The notes beneath the pieces were generated by a model, which was given only the letters and a program-made list of their open reading frames with translations, had not been told where the DNA came from and made no database searches. A stretch of 17,685 bases of DNA from Chloroflexota bacterium (GTDB lineage Bacteria; Chloroflexota; Dehalococcoidia; UBA3495). Of this stretch, positions 8,047 to 15,435 are shown piece after piece (position 1 is the first letter of the stretch; the number at the start of each line of letters is the position of its first letter). The stretch lies in the NCBI GenBank assembly GCA_002716645.1, contig PBBR01000013.1, positions 59,870 through 77,554 of the forward strand, written 5' to 3'. A program made the position numbers and the translations under genes.

Positions 8047-9079
8047 AAATGATCCGTCCTGCTCCTGTTTGTAGTACTCTGGTGACGGCGACGTATGCAA
8101 ACGAGTCGATATATGGTCGACCTCCCTCAACTACAACCATTGTCCCGTCATCTAGATACGCTACTCCTTGACCGTCCTCTTTTCCTTCTTGGACGATGTG
8201 CACCTCTAGTTCTTCTCCGGGTAGAACGATGCTTTTTAAAGAGTTAGCCAGTTCATTTACATTTAATACTTGCACTCCTTGTACGTCAGCCACTCTGTTT
8301 AAATTGTAATCTGTAGTGAGGATTCCAGCGTTCATTGATAAAGCTAGTTGCACTAATTGAGAATCAACTTCAATGCCTTCACTGACACCCACGTCTATTA
8401 TTTCTAGTTGTATGTGATCTTCCCTGCGCAGCCTACCTAGTATTTCTAGGCCTCTTCTTCCTCTGTTTCGACGAAGTGGGTCACTGGAATCAGCAATGTG
8501 TCTGAGTTCATCCAAAATGAATCTTGGTATGACAAAAGTAGCTTCCATAAACCCTGTGGTTAGTAAATCAGCGATTCGGCCGTCAATTATCACACTGGTG
8601 TCTACCAGGACTTTTGTAGATGCATTTGATTTTGTAATGCTTCTTGCGTTAGCGGTTTCTAGGGATGGGAATATGCTTTGAACATCTCGGGACCGTTGTA
8701 TACCTATCCATATGCCAATCAATCCTAGAGTCCCAGTTAGAACCATGGGAATTATGATTTTAGGCCATCCATCCAATGTATAGAACGGGATCGAAAATAG
8801 AGATGCAACTATTAGTCCTAGTAGTAACCCTAGGATACCTGATAGCAACATAGACCCAGGAGAGTTGTTGACAGTGATTGTTATGTATCGAATCGGCTGC
8901 AGTATGACATAAGGAGCTATTGTAGCTCCTATAATAGCTCCGACACCAGATAGTACAAGATTTAATGGCCATTCAGGATTAAAGAAGCTGGGTGGTAAAA
9001 CCACATAGCCGGATAATATCCAGCCCAACAGCGCGCATACAATTGCTGCTACCAATCGTATAGCTACCTTTGCAACCAA
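8024..9079 (-). CDS. Membrane-anchored PIN/TRAM-domain protein (YacL-like)
   Basis: A 351-residue protein with four N-terminal membrane segments (about residues 5-28, 40-62, 76-98 and 107-127). A cytoplasmic PIN nuclease domain at about 155-275 and a C-terminal TRAM RNA-binding domain at about 285-345 follow. Candidate PIN acidic residues are Asp160 (VDTS), Glu191 (LDEL) and Asp257 (TTDYN). This is the architecture of Bacillus YacL, expected to be a membrane-tethered RNase; the RNA target is unknown. The start is TTG, supported by AGAGGTGAT five bases before it. It leads the minus-strand isoprenoid block and its end overlaps ispD. A TATAAT-like sequence lies upstream (about 9122-9127, minus) without a convincing -35. 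Confidence 0.93.
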   Translation of the reverse strand: MVAKVAIRLVAAIVCALLGWILSGYVVLPPSFFNPEWPLNLVLSGVGAIIGATIAPYVILQPIRYITITVNNSPGSMLLSGILGLLLGLIVASLFSIPFYTLDGWPKIIIPMVLTGTLGLIGIWIGIQRSRDVQSIFPSLETANARSITKSNASTKVLVDTSVIIDGRIADLLTTGFMEATFVIPRFILDELRHIADSSDPLRRNRGRRGLEILGRLRREDHIQLEIIDVGVSEGIEVDSQLVQLALSMNAGILTTDYNLNRVADVQGVQVLNVNELANSLKSIVLPGEELEVHIVQEGKEDGQGVAYLDDGTMVVVEGGRPYIDSFAYVAVTRVLQTGAGRIIFAHPTRK

Positions 9080-9354
9080 TTATCACCTCTGAAGTTTGCC
9101 AGAATCATTAATTATTCTTGGATTATATAAAAATCTGTTTGTTTCTTGCATCTTCTGGTCGAATATACGCATATTATATATGATATGGAGATACTTAGTA
9201 TTATTTAATATAAGATGGCTAAAGTATGTGGACTGAATGTCATTGAGATAAATTATGGAAAGCTGATATAGTTCGTCGTATCAGTTGGTGTGGCATGGAA
9301 TTGTCTTACATAGTCAACTATTTAATCTGAAGAATGATTTTGGAGATGTCTCAA
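9080..9354. other. Divergent intergenic region
   Basis: About 275 A+T-rich bases between the PIN/TRAM gene (minus) and the OsmC gene (plus). It must hold both promoters, but only partial matches are visible, such as TTGTCT at 9301-9306 with TTTAAT at 9321-9326 at a short 14-base spacing. I see no credible small gene or RNA. Confidence 0.4.
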
Positions 9355-9789
9355 ATGGCAGAATTAAGCTTAGCGTATAAGTCCCGTAGTTATAGCACTG
9401 GTTCAGTCGGCCGTGCGATATGCAACGCAAGGAACCACCATTGGGTTGCAGATGATGCTGGTGGAGAGGAAGTCGGTGCAGGAGAATTATTTTTTGCTGG
9501 CATAGCTGCTTGTGCTGTAAATATGGTGGAGAGGATGGCCACGCAAGATAGCATTGCGTTGAATTGGATGGATGTCAGCGTGGAAGCCTACAGAGATCCT
9601 GAAAAGGAACAAGGTGAAGTCACACTTTATGATAATGTAAGGGTTCACTTTGAGATGTGGGGCGTAGATGAAGATGAGGCTCATAATTTGATTGAATTGT
9701 GGAAAAGCCGTTGACCGCTGTATGGTTCGGTTGCCGTGGCAACCCCCAATACAACAGTGACATCAGAAATATATCAGACCAATCACTAG
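9355..9789 (+). CDS. OsmC-like peroxiredoxin-fold protein with predicted selenocysteine (in-frame TGA at 9712-9714)
   Basis: OsmC/Ohr-family proteins use a two-cysteine centre to reduce organic hydroperoxides or act on other thiol-reactive compounds. Read with TGA as selenocysteine, the product has 144 residues, normal for the family. Cys53 (GIAACAVNMV) matches the first family cysteine. Sec120 falls at the second, in the motif SR-U-PLYGSVAVATP, where relatives have cysteine followed by proline. Stopping at the TGA would remove this conserved C-terminal strand and active-site residue; the frame runs on 24 more codons to TAG. A stem-loop of SECIS type follows the TGA. The start chosen is the ATG with GGAG 9 bases upstream; in-frame ATGs at 9334 and 9346 are possible. 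The alternative, a truncated pseudogene, is unlikely given the exact cysteine match. Confidence 0.88.
9715..9752 (+). promoter_or_regulatory. Predicted bacterial SECIS element of the OsmC-like gene
   Basis: Immediately 3' of the TGA, GGTTGC (9729-9734) pairs perfectly with GCAACC (9739-9744) around a CGTG loop that presents GU. A lower stem GTATGG (9720-9725) pairs with CC and ATAC (9746-9752, one A bulged), leaving a TTC bulge on the 5' side. The loop G is 22 bases from the TGA. Position, bulged pyrimidines and GU loop fit the SelB-binding elements known in bacteria. Confidence 0.8.
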
Positions 9790-9885
9790 TTAGAGATCCT
9801 CTGTGAAGCGATTTTTTAGTTTTTGGGAATGTGTAGTATTATTGAAATATATAAAAAAATAGGTGTGTAGAGGAGGATCACGGTC

Positions 9886-10569
9886 ATGGATAATACACTA
9901 ATCAAGCGATTAGAGGAGCGAATAGAGGCAAAGTCTTTGTTGCTCCACCCTTATTACCAAGCTTGGCAGGCGGGAGAATTAACTATTGAAGACCTCCAAA
10001 TTTATGCGGAGCAATATTATTTCTTCGAAGCTAATTTTCCACGATATTTAAGTGCTATTCATTCGAAATGCGAAGATCGAGAAGTACGGCAAAGCATATT
10101 GGACAATCTTTGGGACGAAGAACATGGAGATTATAACCATAGAGCTATGTGGTTAGATTTTTGTGCAGGATTAGGATTAGATAAATCTAAAGTAGAATAT
10201 TCTGAGATTATGCCCTCTACACAGAATTTGTTAGATATCTACTCAAACACGTGTGACAAGGGGACATTTCAGGAAGGGCTTGCCGTTATGTATGCCTACG
10301 AAGCGCAAGTACCAGAAATAGCTTTGGACAAGATGAATGGTTTGAAAGAATTTTACGGGCTAGATAATCCTTCATCATTAAAATTCTTTGAAGTTCATAG
10401 CATATTGGACGAAGATCACTCTGACAAGGAAGCAGAAGCTATTGCAAATACCTCAGATGACTGTGGATCTGAAGTTGAGATGGCCCTACAGTCAGCCTTG
10501 GAGGCCTGGTGGGGATTCCTTGATGGCATGGAAGAAAAACGACAAACTCTGATGCATGCTGCTGACTAG
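9886..10569 (+). CDS. CADD-family heme-oxygenase-like di-iron oxidase (probable self-sacrificing PABA synthase)
   Basis: A 227-residue all-helical protein of the CADD/PqqC/TenA fold. Aligning from memory with Chlamydia CADD at a constant offset of 3, all metal ligands are kept: Glu78, His85, Glu139, His171, Asp175 and His178. So are the residues used for self-sacrificing p-aminobenzoate synthesis: Tyr24 (for Tyr27), Tyr138 (for Tyr141) and Lys149 (for Lys152). This predicts a PABA-forming enzyme feeding folate, consuming its own tyrosine side chain in the presence of oxygen and reductant. GAGGAGG precedes the ATG. A strong terminator follows, so it is separate from the next gene. PqqC and TenA functions are unlikely because the CADD-specific residues match and no pqq or thi genes are nearby. 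Confidence 0.88.
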   Translation: MDNTLIKRLEERIEAKSLLLHPYYQAWQAGELTIEDLQIYAEQYYFFEANFPRYLSAIHSKCEDREVRQSILDNLWDEEHGDYNHRAMWLDFCAGLGLDKSKVEYSEIMPSTQNLLDIYSNTCDKGTFQEGLAVMYAYEAQVPEIALDKMNGLKEFYGLDNPSSLKFFEVHSILDEDHSDKEAEAIANTSDDCGSEVEMALQSALEAWWGFLDGMEEKRQTLMHAAD

Positions 10570-10590
10570 ATAAATAAGTCTGGCTTGATT

Positions 10591-10630
10591 AACACCGTTC
10601 TGGGATAATCTCCCGGAGCGGTGTTTTTTT
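10591..10630 (+). terminator. Intrinsic terminator after the CADD-family gene
   Basis: AACACCGTTCTGGGA (10591-10605) pairs along its whole length, with G-T wobbles, to TCCCGGAGCGGTGTT (10611-10625) around a TAATC loop, followed by a T run. Confidence 0.92.
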
Positions 10631-10697
10631 CTGATATATTGAAATGCAAGCTGTATTCCACTCGTAACACGGAAATTAATCTATAGGAAGTGTCCTC

Positions 10698-11630
10698 ATG
10701 AATATTTGTTCATTTTTACCTAGTGCAACTGAAATAGTATATGTTTTGGGTTTGGAGGATGAATTAAAAGGAGTTACGCATGAGTGTGATTTCCCGCCTC
10801 GGGCTAAAGAAAAGCCGTGGGTAGTAAGGAGTGTGTTTGACGGTACGGAACCAACGAGTGGAGAGATCAATCAAGTTATATCGGAAAGACTTGAAAAAGG
10901 CCTTGGGATATATGAAATAGATGAAGAGGTATTCGTTGCTTCTGAGCCTGATTTACTCATAACTCAGGCTATATGCGAAGTTTGAGCCATATCTTCTCGG
11001 CAGGTTGCTGAGGCGTCATCATTACTCGGAACAGATCCTAATGTATTATCGTTAGACCCACAATATATTAATGATGTTCTCGAGGACATTAAAAAAGTTG
11101 GTAGTTTAACTGGCAAAGAAGACAAGGCTGGTGAGATTACTCGACTGATGTCAGAGAGAATAGAACGTATTAAGTCAAAATGTGAATTGATACCACACAA
11201 GCCCAAGGTCTTGTCGCTAGAATGGGTAGACCCACTAATGTGCGGCGGTCATTGGGTTCCAGAGATGGTTGAAATAGCCGGAGGCGTTAATTGCTTTGGA
11301 GATAAGGATACGGGCTCTTTCAAGTTAGACTGGCAAGAGATTCTATTGTCTGAGCCAGACGTCATAATCTTTATGCCGTGTGGCTTTGACGTAAAACGAG
11401 GTTTGGAAGATGTGGAGATACTCGCAAATAAAGAAGGCTGGAACTCAATACCAGCTGTGATGAACAATCAAGTTTATGTAATAGACGCAAGTGCATACAC
11501 CAGTAGATCAGGGCCGAGATTAGTAACAGGTTTGGAGATCATGGCAGAGATGATACATCCGGAAATATTTTCTGGCTGTATTCCTGAATCAGGGGCTTTG
11601 AAGTTATATGGAGATTTGACCAAATCGTAA
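10698..11630 (+). CDS. Cobalamin/Fe-siderophore-binding-like protein (COG0614 type) with predicted selenocysteine in a C-x-x-U motif (TGA at 10983-10985)
   Basis: Read with TGA as selenocysteine, this is a 310-residue protein of the BtuF-like group that lacks a signal peptide and so should be cytoplasmic. The N-terminus has LPSATEIVYVLGLEDEL and THECDFPP near residues 7-35. After the TGA the family sequence continues with VLSLDP, the DVLEDIKKVG helix, LSLEWVDPLMCGGHWVPEM, MPCGFD and the RSGPRLVTGLEIMA end. The TGA is codon 96 in ICEV-U-AIS; relatives I recall have a conserved C-x-V-C-A-V there, so Cys93 and Sec96 form C-x-x-U. Both halves share one frame with no other stop, and a SECIS-like hairpin follows the TGA. 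AGGAAGTG precedes the ATG. No cobalamin riboswitch or transporter genes are adjacent. A redox or metal-binding role for C-x-x-U is inferred. Conventional annotation would split it or call it a pseudogene. Confidence 0.87.
10986..11013 (+). promoter_or_regulatory. Predicted bacterial SECIS element of the cobalamin-binding-like gene
   Basis: CTCGGC (10996-11001) pairs with GCTGAG (11007-11012), with one G-U pair, around the loop AGGTT (11002-11006); a T-G wobble extends the base. The GU of the loop is 19-20 bases after the TGA. The GCAGGTTGC apex resembles the GCAGGTCTGC apex of the E. coli fdhF SECIS recognised by SelB. Confidence 0.78.
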
Positions 11631-11666
11631 TTGTTGGCTATGAGAATGGAATCCCCTGCATTTTGA

Positions 11667-12353
11667 CTAGTTTAAACGGTGTCCTTGGAAGGGATTGCTT
11701 TTCCTTGATTGTTCGGACATTATCTCGTTGCCCCTCTGCAATATGGGGATAAGTTTTTGTAGCCGGTCAGAATAGGAGTCAGTTTCGAGGAGTTTCTGGC
11801 GCAGTTCCCCTGGTAATTCTATGCTTACGGTGATTGCTGATATCACTCTCAGACATAACTCGTGCCCGTCATCTGGCAAATTTACGTTGGAATTCCATCC
11901 TCCCGCTATTGTAGCTTGATGCTCTAAAAAAGTTCTGAATTCTTGATGCGTGGAATCTATAATATTTTGTGGTACTGGATCTGATGAATCGTCTAGATAT
12001 CTGACTAATCCAGTCATATAGGGAGTTTTCTCAAGAATTCGCATTAGTTCGAAACGTCGTTCTCCAGTAGTAGATATATTTAGCCTTCCTTCTTGTAAAG
12101 TCTGGGAATTCGTAATACGTGTACTAGTTCCTATAGTAAAAGGCTCTGCCGGCTCTCCAACTTCTTGGCCTTCTTTGATCAACAGGATTCCGAACGGTGT
12201 GTTATGTTCAATACAATGATTTATCATGGTTTTGTATCTTTCTTCGAAAATATGCAGAGGCAACTGCATGCCAGGAAATAATACAATGTTATTGAGTGGA
12301 AATAGCGGAAGTTCTAGTAATTCATTGTCTGATATGTTCGTATGCTCATCCAT
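11667..12353 (-). CDS. LON substrate-binding-domain protein (LON peptidase N-terminal-like)
   Basis: A 228-residue protein that is essentially one LON N-terminal (PUA-like) domain, without the AAA or serine peptidase parts of Lon. It opens with the signature LLELPLFPLNNIVLFPGMQLPLHIFEERYK split over residues 12-41. It continues with GILLI, the GTSTRI strand and ERRFEL, then a helical half ending in the RQKLLETDSYSDRLQKLIPIL segment. Such stand-alone proteins are widespread and of unknown biochemical role, possibly substrate recognition or a chaperone-like function. I prefer the ATG at 12353, because 16 extra residues from the ATG at 12401 are cysteine- and tyrosine-rich and unlike the family. 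Neither has a good ribosome site. It converges with the gene at 10698 and diverges from the MmgE/PrpD gene. Confidence 0.88.
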   Translation of the reverse strand: MDEHTNISDNELLELPLFPLNNIVLFPGMQLPLHIFEERYKTMINHCIEHNTPFGILLIKEGQEVGEPAEPFTIGTSTRITNSQTLQEGRLNISTTGERRFELMRILEKTPYMTGLVRYLDDSSDPVPQNIIDSTHQEFRTFLEHQATIAGGWNSNVNLPDDGHELCLRVISAITVSIELPGELRQKLLETDSYSDRLQKLIPILQRGNEIMSEQSRKSNPFQGHRLN

Positions 12354-12452
12354 GATGCGGTAGTATAGACGTTCATGATTGTAGCTACAAGTACAAGTCA
12401 TGATCTCGATCTCATGGTGTTAATGCTGGATTTCGTGTCCGTGTTAAAGACC

Positions 12453-12480
12453 TTGTATTGGTAATAACAGTGTATATAAT
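12453..12480 (+). promoter_or_regulatory. Promoter candidate for the MmgE/PrpD gene
   Basis: TTGTAT (12453-12458) and a perfect TATAAT (12475-12480) are 16 bases apart, 46 bases before the ATG. The -35 is only half matched. Confidence 0.4.
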
Positions 12481-12525
12481 AGCGGATCATGTACGATCGA
12501 TTTTAGTTAATTATGGAGGTCTGAT

Positions 12526-13887
12526 ATGGGAGCCACTGAAACCATTTCCAAATGGATTGTAGACACTACGTACGAAGATATTCCACCTGAAGCTATAAGA
12601 GTGGCTAACGAGTCATGTTTTGATTTGTTAGGAGTTATCCTCGCTGGCTCCATGCAACCAGTAGGAGAGATAATAAAACAGTATGTCAGTGATATAGGTG
12701 GGTCTTCTGAGGCGACAATATTATCTTCCGGAGAAATGACCTCATTGCCAAATGCCGCGCTCGCCAATGGAACTATGGGGCATGCTTTGGACTTTGATGA
12801 CTTTGGCGGATTTGGACATCCTACCGTCGCTATTTTCCCAGCTTTGTTAGCTCTTGGGGAAAATATCGGTGCTACTGGGAAGGACTTGTTGGAGGCTTAT
12901 GTAGTTGGCTGTGAGATAGGATTGGCTCTTCAACACACCACCAAATATAATCAAATGGCTAAAGGCTTTCATGCGACCGCAGTTATTGGACGTCTCGCAT
13001 GTACTGCAGCGTGTTGTAAGCTCTTAAAATTAGATCAAAGTCAAACTATTACTGCTCTTGGTATAGCAGGGTCGATGGCTGGCGGATTAATTCACAATTT
13101 TGGAACTATGACAAAACCTCTGCACGCAGGGTTGGTATGTCGTGATGGTGTCACGGCCGCTCAGTTAGCTCAACGAGGCTTAACTTCCGGGGACCAGATA
13201 CTAGAACACCCTTTCGGGTTTGCCGCAACTGTTCTAGGGGAAGGAATATATGATTTGGATGATATGGCGGCCAACATGGGGAAACCATTTAGAGTACAAG
13301 ATGCGTTAATGATCAAAAAATACCCATGTTGTGGTGGTAACCACGCTATGTTAGATAGTCTGTTTAGCTTGATGAGAGAGTATGACTTTACCTATGACGA
13401 CGTAGAGAACGCTGAGGTGGATCAGTCATTTTTATCTATCGTGATGTTGTATGAAGAACCAGACGACGACCTAAAAGGAAAATTTAGTGCAAAGTACAAT
13501 GTCGCTGCAGCATTGGTAGATGGTGAAGTTAGTGTTGATACTTTTAGTCAAGAGAAAATAGATGATCCGAAAATCCAAGAGGCGATGGGTAAAGTGCGAA
13601 ATAGAGTGATGGCTAAGGCAGAAGAAGGTTTAGCAGATCACGGACCAGGATTGCCAATCAGAATCACTTTGAAAGATGGCCGTGTTATAGAACATAGAAC
13701 TGCTCGGGGAGATATTCTTGGAGCATATGGTAATCCTTGGGGCATAGAAAATATCAAAAATAAGTTCAAGCAAAATGCTGGCTTGGCGTTGTCTTCGGAA
13801 CGAGTAGATCAGACAATGGACACGTGGCTAGATATTGGTCAGGTTGCCGATCTGGCGGAGAATATCAGAAAAACCTTGGTGAGATAA
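12526..13887 (+). CDS. MmgE/PrpD family protein
   Basis: A 453-residue protein, the normal length of the MmgE/PrpD family, which includes 2-methylcitrate dehydratase (PrpD), cis-aconitate decarboxylase and iminodisuccinate epimerase. The all-helical first domain contains the signature GHALDFDD followed by GHPT near residues 85-100. The HATAVIGR segment and KPLHAGLVCRDG follow, and the second domain begins near KKYPCCGGNHAMLD. No propionate-cycle genes (prpB, prpC) are adjacent, so a methylcitrate role is not supported, and a different hydratase, decarboxylase or epimerase substrate is possible. GGAGGT lies 7 bases before the ATG. It forms a single-gene unit with its own terminator shared with the convergent MOSC gene. 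Confidence 0.9.
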   Translation: MGATETISKWIVDTTYEDIPPEAIRVANESCFDLLGVILAGSMQPVGEIIKQYVSDIGGSSEATILSSGEMTSLPNAALANGTMGHALDFDDFGGFGHPTVAIFPALLALGENIGATGKDLLEAYVVGCEIGLALQHTTKYNQMAKGFHATAVIGRLACTAACCKLLKLDQSQTITALGIAGSMAGGLIHNFGTMTKPLHAGLVCRDGVTAAQLAQRGLTSGDQILEHPFGFAATVLGEGIYDLDDMAANMGKPFRVQDALMIKKYPCCGGNHAMLDSLFSLMREYDFTYDDVENAEVDQSFLSIVMLYEEPDDDLKGKFSAKYNVAAALVDGEVSVDTFSQEKIDDPKIQEAMGKVRNRVMAKAEEGLADHGPGLPIRITLKDGRVIEHRTARGDILGAYGNPWGIENIKNKFKQNAGLALSSERVDQTMDTWLDIGQVADLAENIRKTLVR

Positions 13888-13901
13888 ACCTCATACATAA
13901 T

Positions 13902-13946
13902 TTAGATATACAAAAGGGAGCTTAAAGCTCCCTTTTGTATATCTAG
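13902..13946. terminator. Bidirectional intrinsic terminator
   Basis: A perfect inverted repeat of about 18-20 bp: AGATATACAAAAGGGAGCTT (13904-13923) with its mirror at 13925-13944. The core GGGAGC/GCTCCC is followed by TTTTGTATAT on either strand. It lies between the convergent MmgE/PrpD and MOSC genes and serves both. Confidence 0.92.
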
Positions 13947-13960
13947 TGTGATTTTCAAGA

Positions 13961-14389
13961 TTATGGCTCTATCCGTACGGTATCACCTACGTTAATGTCT
14001 CCTCCATTTATCACTACTGCTAACATCCCTCGTTGACCTTGAATGTCGTCCAGTAATCCAGGCCGGATAACATCCATTTTGCCACATGCCACGCATGGGC
14101 CGACGAGTTCTAGTGTTACGCTGTCTCCAACAAACAAAACTTGTCCTGATTGTGTTGTGCTTAGGTCTAAACCTGAGGTAGTGATGTTTTCTTTGATCTG
14201 CCCTGGGTCTAGGTCAAATTTTTCTAGAGTTTCCTGATCCATGACTAATACTTGTCTAGTATTTTCAGGGTTGCAGCTTCTATCACCTTCTATGCCTGAT
14301 CCGGCGATTAACGTTGCTGTGTCCACTGGATCTGATGGAGTGCCTTTTACTCTCGCTATATGTAGTGCTGTAATATTCCCGTTTTGCAT
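13961..14389 (-). CDS. MOSC-domain protein
   Basis: A 142-residue single-domain protein of the MOSC superfamily (named from the molybdenum cofactor sulfurase C-terminal domain), related to YiiM and MOCS-type modules that handle molybdenum cofactor or sulfur. Family landmarks are GIEGDR at 32-37, IKENITTSGLDL at 65-76, GDSVTLELVGPCVACG with the conserved cysteines Cys99 and Cys102, and the C-terminal RGMLAVVINGGDINVGD. The cysteine pair is the likely sulfur-carrying or cofactor-contacting site. GGAGA sits just upstream of the ATG. It is monocistronic as far as can be seen. Its exact substrate is unknown; stand-alone bacterial members are linked to detoxification of hydroxylated bases or to cofactor handling. 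Confidence 0.9.
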   Translation of the reverse strand: MQNGNITALHIARVKGTPSDPVDTATLIAGSGIEGDRSCNPENTRQVLVMDQETLEKFDLDPGQIKENITTSGLDLSTTQSGQVLFVGDSVTLELVGPCVACGKMDVIRPGLLDDIQGQRGMLAVVINGGDINVGDTVRIEP

Positions 14390-14450
14390 CGGTCTTCTCC
14401 ATGTTGTAGGTGTATTAGAGTTGTGCTAATCTGGTGCCCATTGATTTGGG

Positions 14451-14471
14451 ACGACCTTGGAACGACCTTGG
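14451..14471. repeat. Short tandem repeat (about 10-11 bp x 2)
   Basis: ACGACCTTGG occurs twice in a row (14451-14460 and 14462-14471), separated by one A, in the region before the crotonase gene. It could be a regulator site, a small slippage duplication, or chance. Confidence 0.5.
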
Positions 14472-14537
14472 TTGGTAAATATTACCACAAATAGTTTTTT
14501 GCCACTGAACCCGAATTTGCCGGGGGTGAAGATCTCA

Positions 14538-15386
14538 ATGAGTGACCATGAATACATACATACAAAGGTCAAATCCGGTGTATTAATAATTACATTAGAT
14601 GATTCAGCGACGAGAAATGCGTTAGGTACTGAAATGTGTAAGCAGCTTGTTGATAGGCTGGATTCGTTTGAAGAAACATCTGAAGAACGTGTATTAGTTA
14701 TTACTGGCACGGAACCATCATTTTGCTCTGGAGCGAACGTAGGAAACTTTAGGCAGAGAATAATAGATAAGGAATCACTATCTAGCCAAAGTGGCTCTCT
14801 ACCTTGGGGTGTAATGGATGCGAAACTAGGCCAAAGAAATCAGGCATCTAGGTACGATGTGCCGCAGGTAGTACTTCGAATGTTTAACCTGCAAAAGCCA
14901 TCCATTGCGGCTATCAATGGACATGCGATAGGTGCCGGGATGGGATTGGCTCTGGCATGTGATATTAGAATAGCTTCTGAGAAATCAGAATTTTCAGAAG
15001 CATTCGTGTCACGTGGATTGATACCTGCAGATGGGAGTTGTTGGCAATTACCTAGACTTATTGGGTCGAGTAATACCTTTTTGCTGCAATATACTGGTGA
15101 CCGTATATCAGCTGCAGAGGCCCATAGTATGGGGATAGTTAGCAAAATATATGATGATCAAGAGATGATGGATAAAAGCATAGATTTAGCTTGTAGAATA
15201 GCGCAAGGTCCGAGCCAATCTCATTCGATAACTAAATATCTAATTCAGCAGGGGATGCACAGTAATTTTTCAGACCATCTTGATGTGGCACGAATCGCTC
15301 AGGATCATATGAGGCAGACCGAAGATCATAAAGAGGCTGTGCAAGCTTTTCTTGAGAAACGTAAGCCAATATTCAAAAATCAGTAG
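14538..15386 (+). CDS. Enoyl-CoA hydratase/isomerase (crotonase) family protein
   Basis: A 282-residue crotonase-fold acyl-CoA enzyme. The CoA/oxyanion-hole segments are present: FCSGANVGNF at 62-71 and NGHAIGAGMGLALACDIRIA at 127-146. Both catalytic glutamates of classical enoyl-CoA hydratase are replaced, with Gly136 and Phe156 at those places. Asp165 in GLIPADGS resembles isomerase-type members such as PaaG. So the reaction is more likely isomerisation or another crotonase chemistry than simple hydration. An insert at about residues 72-105 lengthens the loop after the first oxyanion segment. I chose the ATG at 14538, since the upstream 27 codons do not look like the family and the usual N-terminus starts here; the ribosome site is weak. 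It is the first of three co-directed genes before the 23S gene. Confidence 0.88.
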   Translation: MSDHEYIHTKVKSGVLIITLDDSATRNALGTEMCKQLVDRLDSFEETSEERVLVITGTEPSFCSGANVGNFRQRIIDKESLSSQSGSLPWGVMDAKLGQRNQASRYDVPQVVLRMFNLQKPSIAAINGHAIGAGMGLALACDIRIASEKSEFSEAFVSRGLIPADGSCWQLPRLIGSSNTFLLQYTGDRISAAEAHSMGIVSKIYDDQEMMDKSIDLACRIAQGPSQSHSITKYLIQQGMHSNFSDHLDVARIAQDHMRQTEDHKEAVQAFLEKRKPIFKNQ

Positions 15387-15435
15387 AGATGTCAGTTGTA
15401 TTTTTTGTATTGTAAGTTAAGGAGGAATTAAATAT

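Noticed and set aside
9080..9354. Short frame (18 codons from the ATG at 9213) as a gene
   Set aside because: Too short, with no ribosome site and no recognisable sequence.
9334..9714. OsmC gene ending at the TGA (126 residues from the first ATG)
   Set aside because: This would lose the second family cysteine and the last strands, while the missing family-like sequence is present in frame immediately after the TGA.
10570..10697. Cobalamin riboswitch before the cobalamin-binding-like gene
   Set aside because: The gap is short, is partly taken by the upstream terminator, and shows no B12-box-like sequence.
10698..11630. Cobalamin-binding-like gene as a pseudogene broken by a nonsense mutation
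   Set aside because: The frame is intact apart from one TGA at a conserved cysteine, motifs are preserved to the C-terminus, and a SECIS-like hairpin follows. A random nonsense mutation would not be expected at just this codon with that structure, and a second gene nearby shows the same pattern.
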